From the NCBI RefSeq assembly GCF_000427685.1, contig NZ_KE386573.1, positions 2,216,938-2,280,937 on the forward strand: a stretch of 64,000 bases of DNA, read 5' to 3'. The translations under genes and the position numbers were made by a program. Shown one piece after another: positions 1 to 7,965 of the stretch. The notes under the pieces were generated by a model. It did no database searches. It was not told the origin of the DNA and saw only the letters and a program-made list of their open reading frames with translations. Position 1 is the first letter of the stretch. The number at the start of each line of letters is the position of its first letter. Source of the DNA: Haloplanus natans DSM 17983 (GTDB taxonomy: Archaea; Halobacteriota; Halobacteria; Halobacteriales; Haloferacaceae).

Positions 1-40
1 ATACTACCAGTTCGACGAGCCAGCACTAAGTTTCTTTACT

Positions 41-301
41 TTACGCCGTCTCCATATCGAGTCGATCCGAGAGGTAGACGACGAGAGCCAGTGGGAGGCC
101 GAGCACCACCGCGACAGTTACCATCCCGTACACGGCGAATCCGGCGCCGTTCGGCGGGAGCGAAACGAGGAAGAACAGCCGGGGCGGGGCGGGTAGTTCG
201 ACGACTTCTCCGAGGACGACCCCGAGGAATCCGGCGATTCCCACGATGACGGCGTAGAGAATCAGGACGAACCGTCGGCCGTCGCGGCGTGTTTCCGACA
301 C
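41..301 (-). CDS. Small two-helix membrane protein (DUF7520-like) beside cox genes
   Basis: An 86-residue protein with two clear hydrophobic segments (about residues 10-30 and 50-75) and a short charged C-terminus. The GTG at 301 was chosen because the following residues (SETRRDGRR) look like a normal cytoplasmic N-terminus; the open frame continues upstream to 445 but that part is arginine- and serine-rich and unlike a haloarchaeal protein. It lies downstream of the oxidase subunit I gene on the same strand, after a short plus-strand ORF. Similar short membrane proteins of the haloarchaeal DUF7520 type occur in cox clusters, so a role as accessory or assembly partner of the oxidase is inferred from position only. 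No catalytic residues are visible. Confidence 0.7.
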   Translation of the reverse strand: MSETRRDGRRFVLILYAVIVGIAGFLGVVLGEVVELPAPPRLFFLVSLPPNGAGFAVYGMVTVAVVLGLPLALVVYLSDRLDMETA

Positions 302-383
302 GGACGGGCGTACGGTCCACGGTGGATTATCGCTTTCCCTTCGAACCGATGGGCCTTTGCCGACACCTCCCGTGGATCCATCT

Positions 384-467
384 ATGAGCAACACGGATAT
401 CCTCGGCATCATCCTGGGGAGCGTCGCACTCCTGATGTTCGTCACCGGGATTCTGCTGGCAACGTAA
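384..467 (+). CDS. Possible 27-aa single-helix membrane peptide
   Basis: A very short ORF starting ATG-AGC-AAC and ending TAA encodes almost nothing but one transmembrane helix (NTDILGIILG followed by a run of aliphatic residues). It fills the space between the DUF7520-like gene and the oxidase gene, on the opposite strand to both. Single-helix subunits of this size are common in haem-copper oxidases, which makes a respiratory role plausible. No obvious TATA element sits 27 bases upstream, so expression is uncertain and it may be chance. Confidence 0.4.
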   Translation: MSNTDILGIILGSVALLMFVTGILLAT

Positions 468-482
468 TACGGCGGTCGGTCG

Positions 483-2246
483 TCAGTCGTCGGTCGGTTC
501 GCCGCCGTCGGTGGCGAGATCCTCTTGCTCGTCGCCGCCGTCCGCGAGGGCGGTCTCCTGCTTGTTCTCGAACCACTGCCACTCGTTGGTGTAGACGTTC
601 TCCTCGCGGAGGTCCCACGGGTCGCCGTCCTGCACCTTCGGACCTTCGAGCCACGAGACGACGAAGTTGTACGTCCAGATGAGGCCGCCGACGAACATCA
701 GCACCGCGCCGAGCGTCGCGACCTGGTGGAAGGTGGCGAACTGGGGCAGGTAGGTGGCGTACCGCCGCGGCATCCCGCCGTACCCAAGCACAATCATCGC
801 GAGGAAGGTGATGTTCGAGCCGAACATCCACAGCCAGAAGTGTGCCTTACCGAGGCGGCGCTGGTACATCCGGCCGGAGACCAGCGGGAACCAGTAGTAG
901 AGGCCGGCGAAGCCGGCGAAGGCGATGGCCCCCATGACGACGTAGTGGAAGTGCCCGACGACGTAGTAGGTGTCGTGAAGCACCAGGTCGACGGGGATGG
1001 AGGCGAGGAACACGCCGGTGACGCCGCCGATGATGAAGTTGGAGACGAAGCCGATACAGAACAGCATCGGCGTCGTCAGGCGAAGCTTCCCGTTCCACAT
1101 CGTCGTGATCCAGTTGAACGTCTTCACCGCGGAGGGGATGGCGATAGCCATCGACACCGCCATGAACGAGGCGCGCAGGCGCGGGTCCATGCCGGTGGCG
1201 AACATGTGGTGGGCCCAGACGCCGAAGGAGAGCACGCCGATGGCGAGCGTGGAGTAGACGACGAATTTGAACCCGAACAGCCGACGCCCGGAGAACCGCG
1301 GGAGGACGTAGCTAACGATGCCCATGGGGGGCAAGACGAGGATGTACACCTCCGGGTGACCGAAGAACCAGAACAGGTGTTGCCAAAGCATCGTCCCGCC
1401 GGCCTCGATGGCGAAGAAGCTGGTTCCGAGGTTGCGGTCCAGCAGAAGCATGATCAGCGCGCTTCCCAGGAGGGGGAAGGCAAAGAGGATCAGCCCGGAC
1501 TGGGTGAGGATGGTCCACGAGAAGATGTCGAGGTTCGCCCAGGTGACTTCCTCCGCACGCTCGGTGAGGATGGTCGCGATGAAGTTGATCGACCCCATCG
1601 TCGCCGAGACGCCGGTGAGGTGGAGGCCGAGGATCATGAGGTCGACGCCGGCGTTGGCCTGATTGCCAGCCCCGGCGCCCGTCGAGAGTGGCGTATAGAG
1701 CGTCCACGCCGTCTGGGCCGGGATGATATCACCGAGCGGGAAAAAGCCCGCCCAGATGAGGAGCGCACCCGGCGGCAGGAGCCAGAACGCGATGGCGTTG
1801 ATCCGCGGGAACGCCATGTCGTCCGCATCGATGAGCAAGGGGACTAGGTAGTTCGCGAACGCCGCGATGATGGGCGTTCCGAACAGGAACAGCATGGTGA
1901 TCCCGTGACTCGTCAGCAACGAGTTGTAGAACGTGTTCGACAGGAGCGTCATCCCGGGATCGAGCAGTTCGATCCGCATCAGCATGATCATCAGGCCGCC
2001 GACGACGAAGGCGATGACGCCGTAGAGGCCGTACAGCATACCGATGTCCTTGTGGTCGACCGTCGTCAGCCAGCGACTGATACCGGCCGGTTTCTCCCGT
2101 GAGACGTACCCCGATTCGCCGGCCGCCCCGCCACTTCCCAGTGGCGTGTACGACCGCCAGTCTTCGATCCGCGCGAGCCACGCGGCGATGATCACGAGGA
2201 AGAGCCCCATGAGCACCGTCAACGCTAACTGTCCGGTGATCTGCAT
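483..2246 (-). CDS. coxA: Haem-copper (cytochrome c/quinol) oxidase subunit I
   Basis: Catalytic subunit of a terminal oxidase, 587 residues, reducing O2 in the cell membrane and pumping protons. Visible family signatures in order: the WLTTVDHKDIG opening of helix I, the low-spin haem histidine in SHGITM, the CuB ligand and cross-linked tyrosine in GHPEVY, the HH pair in AHHMFATGMD, and the haem histidines in HDTYYVVGHFHYVV. The glutamate inside GHPEVY places it in the A1 type with a canonical D-channel end. An acidic hydrophilic tail of about 45 residues follows the last helix. The ATG at 2246 is supported by an AT-rich TATA-like element at 2270-2280 on the minus strand. Subunit II is not in the window. 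The DUF6684- and DUF7541-like genes precede it on the same strand. Confidence 0.97.
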   Translation of the reverse strand: MQITGQLALTVLMGLFLVIIAAWLARIEDWRSYTPLGSGGAAGESGYVSREKPAGISRWLTTVDHKDIGMLYGLYGVIAFVVGGLMIMLMRIELLDPGMTLLSNTFYNSLLTSHGITMLFLFGTPIIAAFANYLVPLLIDADDMAFPRINAIAFWLLPPGALLIWAGFFPLGDIIPAQTAWTLYTPLSTGAGAGNQANAGVDLMILGLHLTGVSATMGSINFIATILTERAEEVTWANLDIFSWTILTQSGLILFAFPLLGSALIMLLLDRNLGTSFFAIEAGGTMLWQHLFWFFGHPEVYILVLPPMGIVSYVLPRFSGRRLFGFKFVVYSTLAIGVLSFGVWAHHMFATGMDPRLRASFMAVSMAIAIPSAVKTFNWITTMWNGKLRLTTPMLFCIGFVSNFIIGGVTGVFLASIPVDLVLHDTYYVVGHFHYVVMGAIAFAGFAGLYYWFPLVSGRMYQRRLGKAHFWLWMFGSNITFLAMIVLGYGGMPRRYATYLPQFATFHQVATLGAVLMFVGGLIWTYNFVVSWLEGPKVQDGDPWDLREENVYTNEWQWFENKQETALADGGDEQEDLATDGGEPTDD

Positions 2247-2269
2247 GGACGTTGCTCAGGAACGCAGGG

Positions 2270-2280
2270 TTAAGAAATAT
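2270..2280 (-). promoter_or_regulatory. TATA element of coxA
   Basis: Minus-strand ATATTTCTTAA lies 24 to 34 bases before the coxA ATG, the spacing expected for a leaderless haloarchaeal transcript. Confidence 0.6.
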
Positions 2281-2354
2281 TCGGGTACGCGCCGGGAAAT
2301 CGCGGCATCCGCGCAGGGCTCGGCGCCCCCGAAACCGGGCCGCGCCGCGACCCC

Positions 2355-2651
2355 TCACTCCTCGTGTTCGTCTTCGATCGGTTCGGCTCCGTCGACCGTC
2401 GCGCCGCCCGGCAGGTACACCGGGGCGGTTTTCTCCGCCGTCGCGATGGCCTTCCCCGACAGATACGTCAGGATGGCCAGCAGGACGAATGGAGCGAGCA
2501 ACAGCGCGACTTGAAGGATGCGCCCTCCCAAATCGACTCCGAACGGGTTGTACACGACGTATCCGACAAAGAAAAAGAGGAGGATGAACAGCGGCACGAA
2601 GTTCACCGTCAGATCGAGGAGGGTGTCCCGATCGAACACGTTTATCGCCAT
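2355..2651 (-). CDS. DUF6684-like membrane protein of the oxidase cluster
   Basis: A 98-residue protein with two transmembrane segments (about residues 13-33 and 45-70) and an acidic C-terminus ending DEHEE. The start MAINVFDRDTLLDL was preferred because haloarchaeal DUF6684 proteins begin with a comparable FDRxTxLDLTVN motif; an alternative in-frame ATG lies at 2690. It is transcribed towards coxA, 108 bases upstream of it. The function of the family is not known; the conserved position next to oxidase subunit I suggests an accessory subunit or assembly role. Confidence 0.8.
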   Translation of the reverse strand: MAINVFDRDTLLDLTVNFVPLFILLFFFVGYVVYNPFGVDLGGRILQVALLLAPFVLLAILTYLSGKAIATAEKTAPVYLPGGATVDGAEPIEDEHEE

Positions 2652-2739
2652 AGTGGAGAACAAACACAGGCCGAACAAATAGGTTTCCATCGGAACGGAT
2701 CGTGGCACCGGGGCGGCCCCGTCGGCGCCGACGGGAGTC

Positions 2740-3102
2740 TCAGATCGTCTCGCGTTTCGGCACGAACAGTTCACCGGCGATGCCGGCCACGGCGAGGAGT
2801 GCGCCGGCCGTGATGATGGCGTACCCGCGTGTCACGAGGTTCACCTCGGTGAACGCGAGGACGCCGCCGACGACGAACAGCAGGCCGGCAAAGGCAACGA
2901 GCGGTCGCCACGCCGTCTTTGCGTAGCCCGACTCCCGAATCATGCCGGTCAGGCTCCCACAGAACAGGAGCAGACCGCCGACGGCGACGACGAACACGTC
3001 GAACAGGATGCCGAGTTCCGCGACGGGGATGCCGAACGCCACGAAGATGGGCCACGGACTCGCCATCCGATACTGATCGCTTAGCCCAGGTTGATCGTCC
3101 AT
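2740..3102 (-). CDS. DUF7541-like four-helix membrane protein
   Basis: A 120-residue protein with four predicted helices. Its N-terminus DDQPGLSDQYRMASPWP matches the pattern I associate with the haloarchaeal DUF7541 family of oxidase-cluster membrane proteins. The ATG at 3102 is the start giving that N-terminus; longer upstream readings are arginine-rich and rejected. It is first of four same-strand genes (this one, DUF6684, coxA, DUF7520) that probably form one respiratory unit. Function unknown. Confidence 0.8.
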   Translation of the reverse strand: MDDQPGLSDQYRMASPWPIFVAFGIPVAELGILFDVFVVAVGGLLLFCGSLTGMIRESGYAKTAWRPLVAFAGLLFVVGGVLAFTEVNLVTRGYAIITAGALLAVAGIAGELFVPKRETI

Positions 3103-3169
3103 ACTGGTCGTAGCGACCGGATCGTAGAAAACGCTTCGACCCGTCCGTCCGATCGGCCGATCGCTCACT

Positions 3170-3373
3170 TCAGGCGACGTTGACACCGTGACGGGCGAGA
3201 AACTGGCCAACGTCCTTGATCTCGACCGGACTGCCGACGATCCGACACATCCCCTCCCCGGTGGTGAAGACGCTGACGGCGAACTCGGATTCGATATCGC
3301 CCCGAATGCCGTCCAGCGATTCGCACGGCACCACGATCTGCGTGCTGTCTCGCAACCGCTCGGGGCCCGACAT
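3170..3373 (-). CDS. VNG_1110C-like small conserved protein
   Basis: A 67-residue soluble protein starting MSGPERLRDSTQIVVPC and ending in a short alpha/beta pattern (IVGSPVEIKDVGQFLARHGV). It resembles the haloarchaeal VNG_1110C family. No catalytic motif is visible; the single-domain size and lack of membrane segments suggest a small regulatory or binding protein. It sits between the cox cluster and the divergent DRG GTPase gene. Confidence 0.7.
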   Translation of the reverse strand: MSGPERLRDSTQIVVPCESLDGIRGDIESEFAVSVFTTGEGMCRIVGSPVEIKDVGQFLARHGVNVA

Positions 3374-3485
3374 CGGTGTAGTTGTTTCGGTACCCCGATA
3401 TAACCGTGTCGAAAGTCTATCACTTGCGTGATCGCGACGGGCCGAAAGGACAGGTTTTTCGACGCCGCCGGCCGAGGGTCGGGTG

Positions 3486-4598
3486 ATGGGTCTGGAGGAG
3501 GAGATCGAGGACCTCCGCGAGGAGATCACCAACACGCCGTACAACAAGTCGACCGAACAGCATATCGGCCGGCTGAAGGCGAAGCTCGCGGAAAAAAAGG
3601 AGAAACTCGAACGGCAGGCCTCCTCGGGCGGCGGTCAGGGCTACGCCGTCGAGAAGACGGGCGACGCCACCGTCGGCCTGGTCGGCTTCCCCAGCGTCGG
3701 CAAGTCGACCCTGCTCAACGCCCTCACGAACGCCGAGAGCGAAGTCGGCGAGTACGAGTTCACCACCCTCAACGTGAACCCGGGGATGCTCAAGTACAAC
3801 GGCGCGAACATTCAGATGCTCGACGTGCCGGGGCTGATCGAGGGGGCCGCCGGCGGCCGCGGCGGCGGGCAGGAAGTCCTCTCGGTCGTCCGGACGACCG
3901 ATCTCGTCGTCTTCATGCTCTCGGTGTTCGAAATTCAGCAGTACGACCGGCTCCGCGAGGAGCTGTACGCCAACAAGGTGCGACTGGACACCTCACCACC
4001 GAACCTCTCCATCTCCAAGACCGGCAAGGGTGGCCTGCGCGTGACGACCACCGACGACGTGGCACTGGACGAGGGGACGATCAAGAGCGTCCTGCGCGAA
4101 CACGGCTACGTCAACGCCGACGTGACGGTCCGCGGGGACTGCACCATCGACGAACTCATCGACGGCATCCAGGACAACCGGGTCTACCTCCCCTCCATCG
4201 TCGCGGTCAACAAGGCCGATCTGATCGACAAGGACTACCTTCCGACGGTAGAGGAGAACCTCCGTGATCACGGCCTCGACCCCGACGAAGTGGTGTTCAT
4301 CAGCGCCGAGGAGGAGCGCGGCCTCGACGCCCTCAGGGAGAAAATCTGGGAGGCACTCGGGATGATCCGCGTCTACATGGACAAGCCGGGCCGTGGCGTC
4401 GACTACGACGAACCGCTCGTCTTGCGCGAGGGGAAAAACACCGTCGACGACGCCCTGACCAAACTCGGGGGGACGCTCGACGAGCGGTTCCGCTTCGCCC
4501 GCGTCACCGGCCCCAGCGCGAAACACGACGAACAGCAGGTCGGTCGCGACCACGAACTGCAGGACGAGGACGTGATGCGCGTCGTCGCCCGGCGATAG
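3486..4598 (+). CDS. DRG/Rbg family Obg-type GTPase
   Basis: A 370-residue GTP-binding protein of the developmentally regulated GTPase family, which associates with ribosomes. An N-terminal charged helical region (residues 1-50) precedes G1 GFPSVGKS, G3 DVPGLIEG followed by the glycine-rich AAGGRGGGQE, and G4 NKAD, and the C-terminus (about 290-370) is a TGS domain. Length is normal for archaeal DRG. The preceding GTG at 3483 is in frame, but ATG 3486 gives the usual MGLEEEIEDLREEI start. Its stop overlaps the start of the next gene by one base, so the two are likely co-transcribed. Confidence 0.95.
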   Translation: MGLEEEIEDLREEITNTPYNKSTEQHIGRLKAKLAEKKEKLERQASSGGGQGYAVEKTGDATVGLVGFPSVGKSTLLNALTNAESEVGEYEFTTLNVNPGMLKYNGANIQMLDVPGLIEGAAGGRGGGQEVLSVVRTTDLVVFMLSVFEIQQYDRLREELYANKVRLDTSPPNLSISKTGKGGLRVTTTDDVALDEGTIKSVLREHGYVNADVTVRGDCTIDELIDGIQDNRVYLPSIVAVNKADLIDKDYLPTVEENLRDHGLDPDEVVFISAEEERGLDALREKIWEALGMIRVYMDKPGRGVDYDEPLVLREGKNTVDDALTKLGGTLDERFRFARVTGPSAKHDEQQVGRDHELQDEDVMRVVARR

Positions 4599-5023
4599 TG
4601 CCCGACCGCTCGCCGCTGCTGGTCGTCGTAGCGCTCCTCGTCGTCCCGTGGTCGGTCCAGACGTTCGCGGGCGCTCGCCCGCCAGGATTCGTCTTCCCGT
4701 GGGGGCTGGTCAACTTCGATCCGTTCTCGGTCACGTTCATCTGGGACTTCCTCTTCCGGTATACGATGGGCCTTCCCGACTACATCCTCGCTTGGCCGCT
4801 CTCGGTGGGGTGTTATCTCCTCGCGCTCGCGAGCGCGGCCGGTGGCGCCGCCGTCGGCCGCGAGGATCCGCGCCTGACCGCCGGCCTCCTCGCGGCCGCT
4901 GGCGTGGCGCAGTTGACCCTCGCCCGCGGCTTTTCGTTCCAGCCCGGCCGGGCCGGCTGGCCGCTCGGGACGCTCGCCTGCTGGCTCGTCGCGTGGTGGG
5001 TGTACCGACGGCGCGACGCGTGA
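4598..5023 (+). CDS. TIGR04206-like integral membrane protein (archaeosortase-neighbour family)
   Basis: A 141-residue membrane protein with four hydrophobic segments and the motif VPWSVQ plus FVFPWGLVN that I recognise from TIGR04206, a haloarchaeal family often found near archaeosortase ArtA. The GTG start overlaps the DRG stop by one base. artA is not in this window, but a PGF-CTERM protein, the substrate class of ArtA, is encoded 3 kb downstream. The function of the family is not established; a role in surface-protein processing is inference. Confidence 0.75.
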   Translation: MPDRSPLLVVVALLVVPWSVQTFAGARPPGFVFPWGLVNFDPFSVTFIWDFLFRYTMGLPDYILAWPLSVGCYLLALASAAGGAAVGREDPRLTAGLLAAAGVAQLTLARGFSFQPGRAGWPLGTLACWLVAWWVYRRRDA

Positions 5024-5035
5024 GCCGCGGTCCGC

Positions 5036-6034
5036 CTACTCCGCGACGCGGACGACCTGTTTGCCGACGTTGTCGCCCGAGAAGAGACCGAGGAACGCGT
5101 CGGGCGCGTTCTCGAGGCCATCGACAACCGTCTCGCGGTGGTCGAGTTCGCCAGACGCCACCCACGTTTCGAGTTGTTCGCGCGCCGCGTCGAAGCGCGT
5201 CGCGTAGTCGCTGACGAGGAGCCCCTCGACTTTCGCCCGCGACGCGATGAGCAGCGGGAGCGTCCGCGGTCCAGTCGGAACGCGCTCGTCGTTGTAGTGG
5301 GCGATCTGTCCGCAGACGGCGACGCGGGCGTCGACGTTCAGTTTCGTGAACACCGCGTCCGTGATCGGACCGCCGACGTTGTCGAAGTAGACGTCGACGC
5401 CGCCCGGCGCGGCGTCGTCGAGCGCCGTGCGGTAGTCGTCGGTCGCCTTGTAGTTGATCGCGGCGTCGAAGCCGAGGCCGTCGGCGAGCCACGCCGTCTT
5501 CTCATCCGTGCCGGCGAACCCGACGACGCGACAGCCGTTCAGTTTCGCAATCTGCCCTACCGTCGAGCCGACGGCGCCGGCCGCCCCCGAGACGACGACG
5601 GTGTCGCCGGGGCGGGGGTCGCCAACGTCGAGGAGGCCGAAGTAGGCCGTCCGGCCCGGCATGCCGAGGACGCCCAGATACGCGGGGAGGGCCGCCACGT
5701 CGGGGTCCACGGGGGTCGCGTCGTCGGCGTCGAGGACGCTGTACTCGCTCCACGTGCCACGGCCGGCCACGAGGTCACCGACCTCGTACCCGTCGTGCTC
5801 GCTCTCGACGACTTCGCCGACCACCCCGCCCTCGAGGGGGTCGCCGACCGCCCACGGCTCGGCGTAGGACTCGCCCGCCCGCATCCGACCCCGCATGTAG
5901 GGATCGACGGAGAGGTACCGAACGCGCACGAGGAGTTCGCCGAACCGCGGCGTCGGCCGGTCGACCTCGCGCAGGTCGAAGCTGTCGAGGGTCGGTTCGC
6001 CTTCCGGTCGCTCGGCGAAGTGCCAGGCTCGCAT
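5036..6034 (-). CDS. NADP-dependent MDR oxidoreductase, PTGR/CurA type
   Basis: A 332-residue zinc-free medium-chain reductase. The N-terminal half is the GroES-like domain (SVDPYMRGRM motif near residue 48, typical of leukotriene B4 dehydrogenase/CurA reductases) and the C-terminal half a Rossmann fold with SGAAGAVGSTVGQ and YFDNVGGPITDAV. Such enzymes reduce activated C=C bonds using NADPH in the cytoplasm. It is convergent with the TIGR04206-like gene, 12 bases apart. The true substrate cannot be read from the sequence. Confidence 0.9.
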   Translation of the reverse strand: MRAWHFAERPEGEPTLDSFDLREVDRPTPRFGELLVRVRYLSVDPYMRGRMRAGESYAEPWAVGDPLEGGVVGEVVESEHDGYEVGDLVAGRGTWSEYSVLDADDATPVDPDVAALPAYLGVLGMPGRTAYFGLLDVGDPRPGDTVVVSGAAGAVGSTVGQIAKLNGCRVVGFAGTDEKTAWLADGLGFDAAINYKATDDYRTALDDAAPGGVDVYFDNVGGPITDAVFTKLNVDARVAVCGQIAHYNDERVPTGPRTLPLLIASRAKVEGLLVSDYATRFDAAREQLETWVASGELDHRETVVDGLENAPDAFLGLFSGDNVGKQVVRVAE

Positions 6035-6123
6035 ACGCGCCGTTCGGCGCCGGCACGGAGGTACCTTCCGACTCGACGCCCCGTGGACCGGACGTTGAAA
6101 TAGGTCGGCCGGATATGGAACGT

Positions 6124-6660
6124 ATGACGAAATACTCGACCGGCTCGGACCGAGGAGGCGGCGACGGCGACGCCTGCGAGCTCTGTGGCCGCGAGACGGC
6201 GAACCTCGAGCGCGCCACCGTCGCGGGCGCGAGCCTGCTCGTCTGTTCGGACTGTGCCCCCCACGGTGACACCGGCGGGCGCGGCGGCGGTGGGGGCGAG
6301 GGGGCCAGCGGCGGGTCGGGTTCGCGGACCGACGCCGACGAGCCCAACCGTCGCAAACGCGCCGCCCGGAACACCGCCCGCATCTACGACGCGTCCCGGG
6401 GCAACACGAAACGCTGGGAGCGGGAGGGGACCGACTACGAGGAGGACCGCCTCCCCTATCTCGTCTCCGGCTACGGTGACCGCGTCGAGGCGGCGCGACA
6501 GGGCGCCGGGCTGACGGTCGAGGAACTCGCCACGGACCTGGAGGCCGACGCCGACGATGTGCTCGCGCTCGAACAGGGGCGAGCCACCCGTGCCGGCGTC
6601 GGCGGCTCGCTCGTCCGCGCCGTCGAGAAGCGCCTCGGCGTCGAACTCGTGGACGAGTAG
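6124..6660 (+). CDS. MBF1-type zinc-ribbon/HTH transcription factor
   Basis: A 178-residue protein with an N-terminal zinc ribbon (CELC at about 17-20, CSDC at about 42-45), a glycine/serine-rich linker, and a C-terminal Cro/C1-type HTH (about residues 115-165; LTVEELATDLEADADDVLALE). This is the architecture of archaeal multiprotein bridging factor 1, which links regulators to TBP. The ATG at 6124 was chosen over 6115 because an AT-rich element (GTTGAAATAGG, from 6093) lies about 27 bases before it and homologues begin with a comparable KYSTG motif. The glycine-rich linker is long. Confidence 0.88.
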   Translation: MTKYSTGSDRGGGDGDACELCGRETANLERATVAGASLLVCSDCAPHGDTGGRGGGGGEGASGGSGSRTDADEPNRRKRAARNTARIYDASRGNTKRWEREGTDYEEDRLPYLVSGYGDRVEAARQGAGLTVEELATDLEADADDVLALEQGRATRAGVGGSLVRAVEKRLGVELVDE

Positions 6661-6762
6661 CGCCGGCTGGGGGGAGTCACCGCCCCAGTGACGAACGGCT
6701 CGACACGGGGCGACCGGCTGAAGAGGGAACGATTTTACTCACCCGGCACCCGACTGGCGGCC

Positions 6763-7965
6763 ATGCAGACACGAGCCCCCGCCGAACCCGACGTTCGGGA
6801 GTTCGAAGCGACGGTCGAACGCGTCGACGACGCCGCAGACGGCCCCGCGGTCGTTCTCGACGAGACGTACTTCTACGCCGAGAGCGGCGGCCAGCCGGCC
6901 GATAGAGGATCGCTCGCTGGTGTCCCCGTCGCGGACGTACAGAAGGCTGCCGACGGCGTCGTCCACTACCTCGCCGAGGACGCCACACTCGCCCCCGGCG
7001 ACGACGTCGTCGGCGTGGTCGACGACGAATTTCGTACGTACTGCACCCGCGCCCACACGGCGAGCCACCTGCTCTACGGCGCGGGGCGTCGCGTACTCGA
7101 CGACCTGGGGTACGGGGGCTTCGGCATCGACGCCGAGAAGGTCCGCGTCGACTTCGCCACCTCGACCGACATCGACGACGCGACCCTGGTCGAACTCGAG
7201 CGCCTCACCAACCGTGCCGTGTGGGACTCCCGCCCCGTCTCGTGGGCGGAGGTGCCCGTCGACGAGGCGCGCGCACGCGACGACGTGGCGTTCAACACGA
7301 AGACCGAGGAGGGCGTGATGGACGGCGCCGACACCGTCCGCCTCGTCGACATCGAGGGGTGGGACGTGGCGGCCTGTGGTGGCACGCACGTCTCGAATAC
7401 GCGGGTGGTCGGGCCGGTCGAGGTGCTGGAGCGGTCCAACCCCGGCGAGGGACTGACACGCGTCGAGTTCGCGGTGGGGCCGCCGGCCATCGACCGCCGG
7501 GCGACGGTTCGGGACGCCGCCCTCGACGCCGCACGGGCCCTCGGGACGGGCGTCGACGCCCTCGACGGGGCCGTCGCGTCTCTGCGGGCCGAACGCGACG
7601 ACTTGGCGGCCGAGGTGCAGGCGTACAAATCCGAGGTGCTAGGGGCACGTCTCGACGACCTTCCGACGACCGAGCGCGACGGGAAGGTCTGGCGGGTCGG
7701 GACCGTCGCGGACTTCGGCCCCAACGAGGTGGGCGAGGCCGTACAGGACCGCGCTGGCGACGACGCGGACGTCATCGCCGTCGTCGGCGAGGAGTCGGCG
7801 CCCTACGTGGTCGTGGCGACGGTGGGCGGCGTGGACGCGGGTGACCTCGTTTCCGACCTGACCGACGAGTTCGGCGGGGGCGGTGGTGGCGGACCGACGT
7901 TCGCTCAGGGCGGCGGCCTCGACGCGGCGCCGGAGGCGGTCGTCGCGGCCCTGCGGGAGGCCTAG
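6763..7965 (+). CDS. alaX: Alanyl-tRNA editing protein AlaX with DHHA1 domain
   Basis: A 400-residue stand-alone editing protein that hydrolyses mischarged tRNA-Ala. The N-terminal beta-barrel (YFYAESGGQPADRG) is followed by the SAD editing domain with zinc ligands in HTASH and CGGTH, then a helical region and a C-terminal DHHA1 domain ending in a glycine-rich GGGGGGGPTFAQGGG stretch. The ATG at 6763 has a TATA-like GATTTTAC about 27 bases upstream. An in-frame GTG at 6688 would add a basic, unlikely leader. Its stop interlocks with the convergent surface-protein gene in the four bases CTAG. Confidence 0.93.
   Translation: MQTRAPAEPDVREFEATVERVDDAADGPAVVLDETYFYAESGGQPADRGSLAGVPVADVQKAADGVVHYLAEDATLAPGDDVVGVVDDEFRTYCTRAHTASHLLYGAGRRVLDDLGYGGFGIDAEKVRVDFATSTDIDDATLVELERLTNRAVWDSRPVSWAEVPVDEARARDDVAFNTKTEEGVMDGADTVRLVDIEGWDVAACGGTHVSNTRVVGPVEVLERSNPGEGLTRVEFAVGPPAIDRRATVRDAALDAARALGTGVDALDGAVASLRAERDDLAAEVQAYKSEVLGARLDDLPTTERDGKVWRVGTVADFGPNEVGEAVQDRAGDDADVIAVVGEESAPYVVVATVGGVDAGDLVSDLTDEFGGGGGGGPTFAQGGGLDAAPEAVVAALREA

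Noticed and set aside
525-1847. 440-codon plus-strand frame opposite coxA
   Set aside because: Shadow of the haem-copper oxidase gene; the product is acidic and repetitive with no domain.
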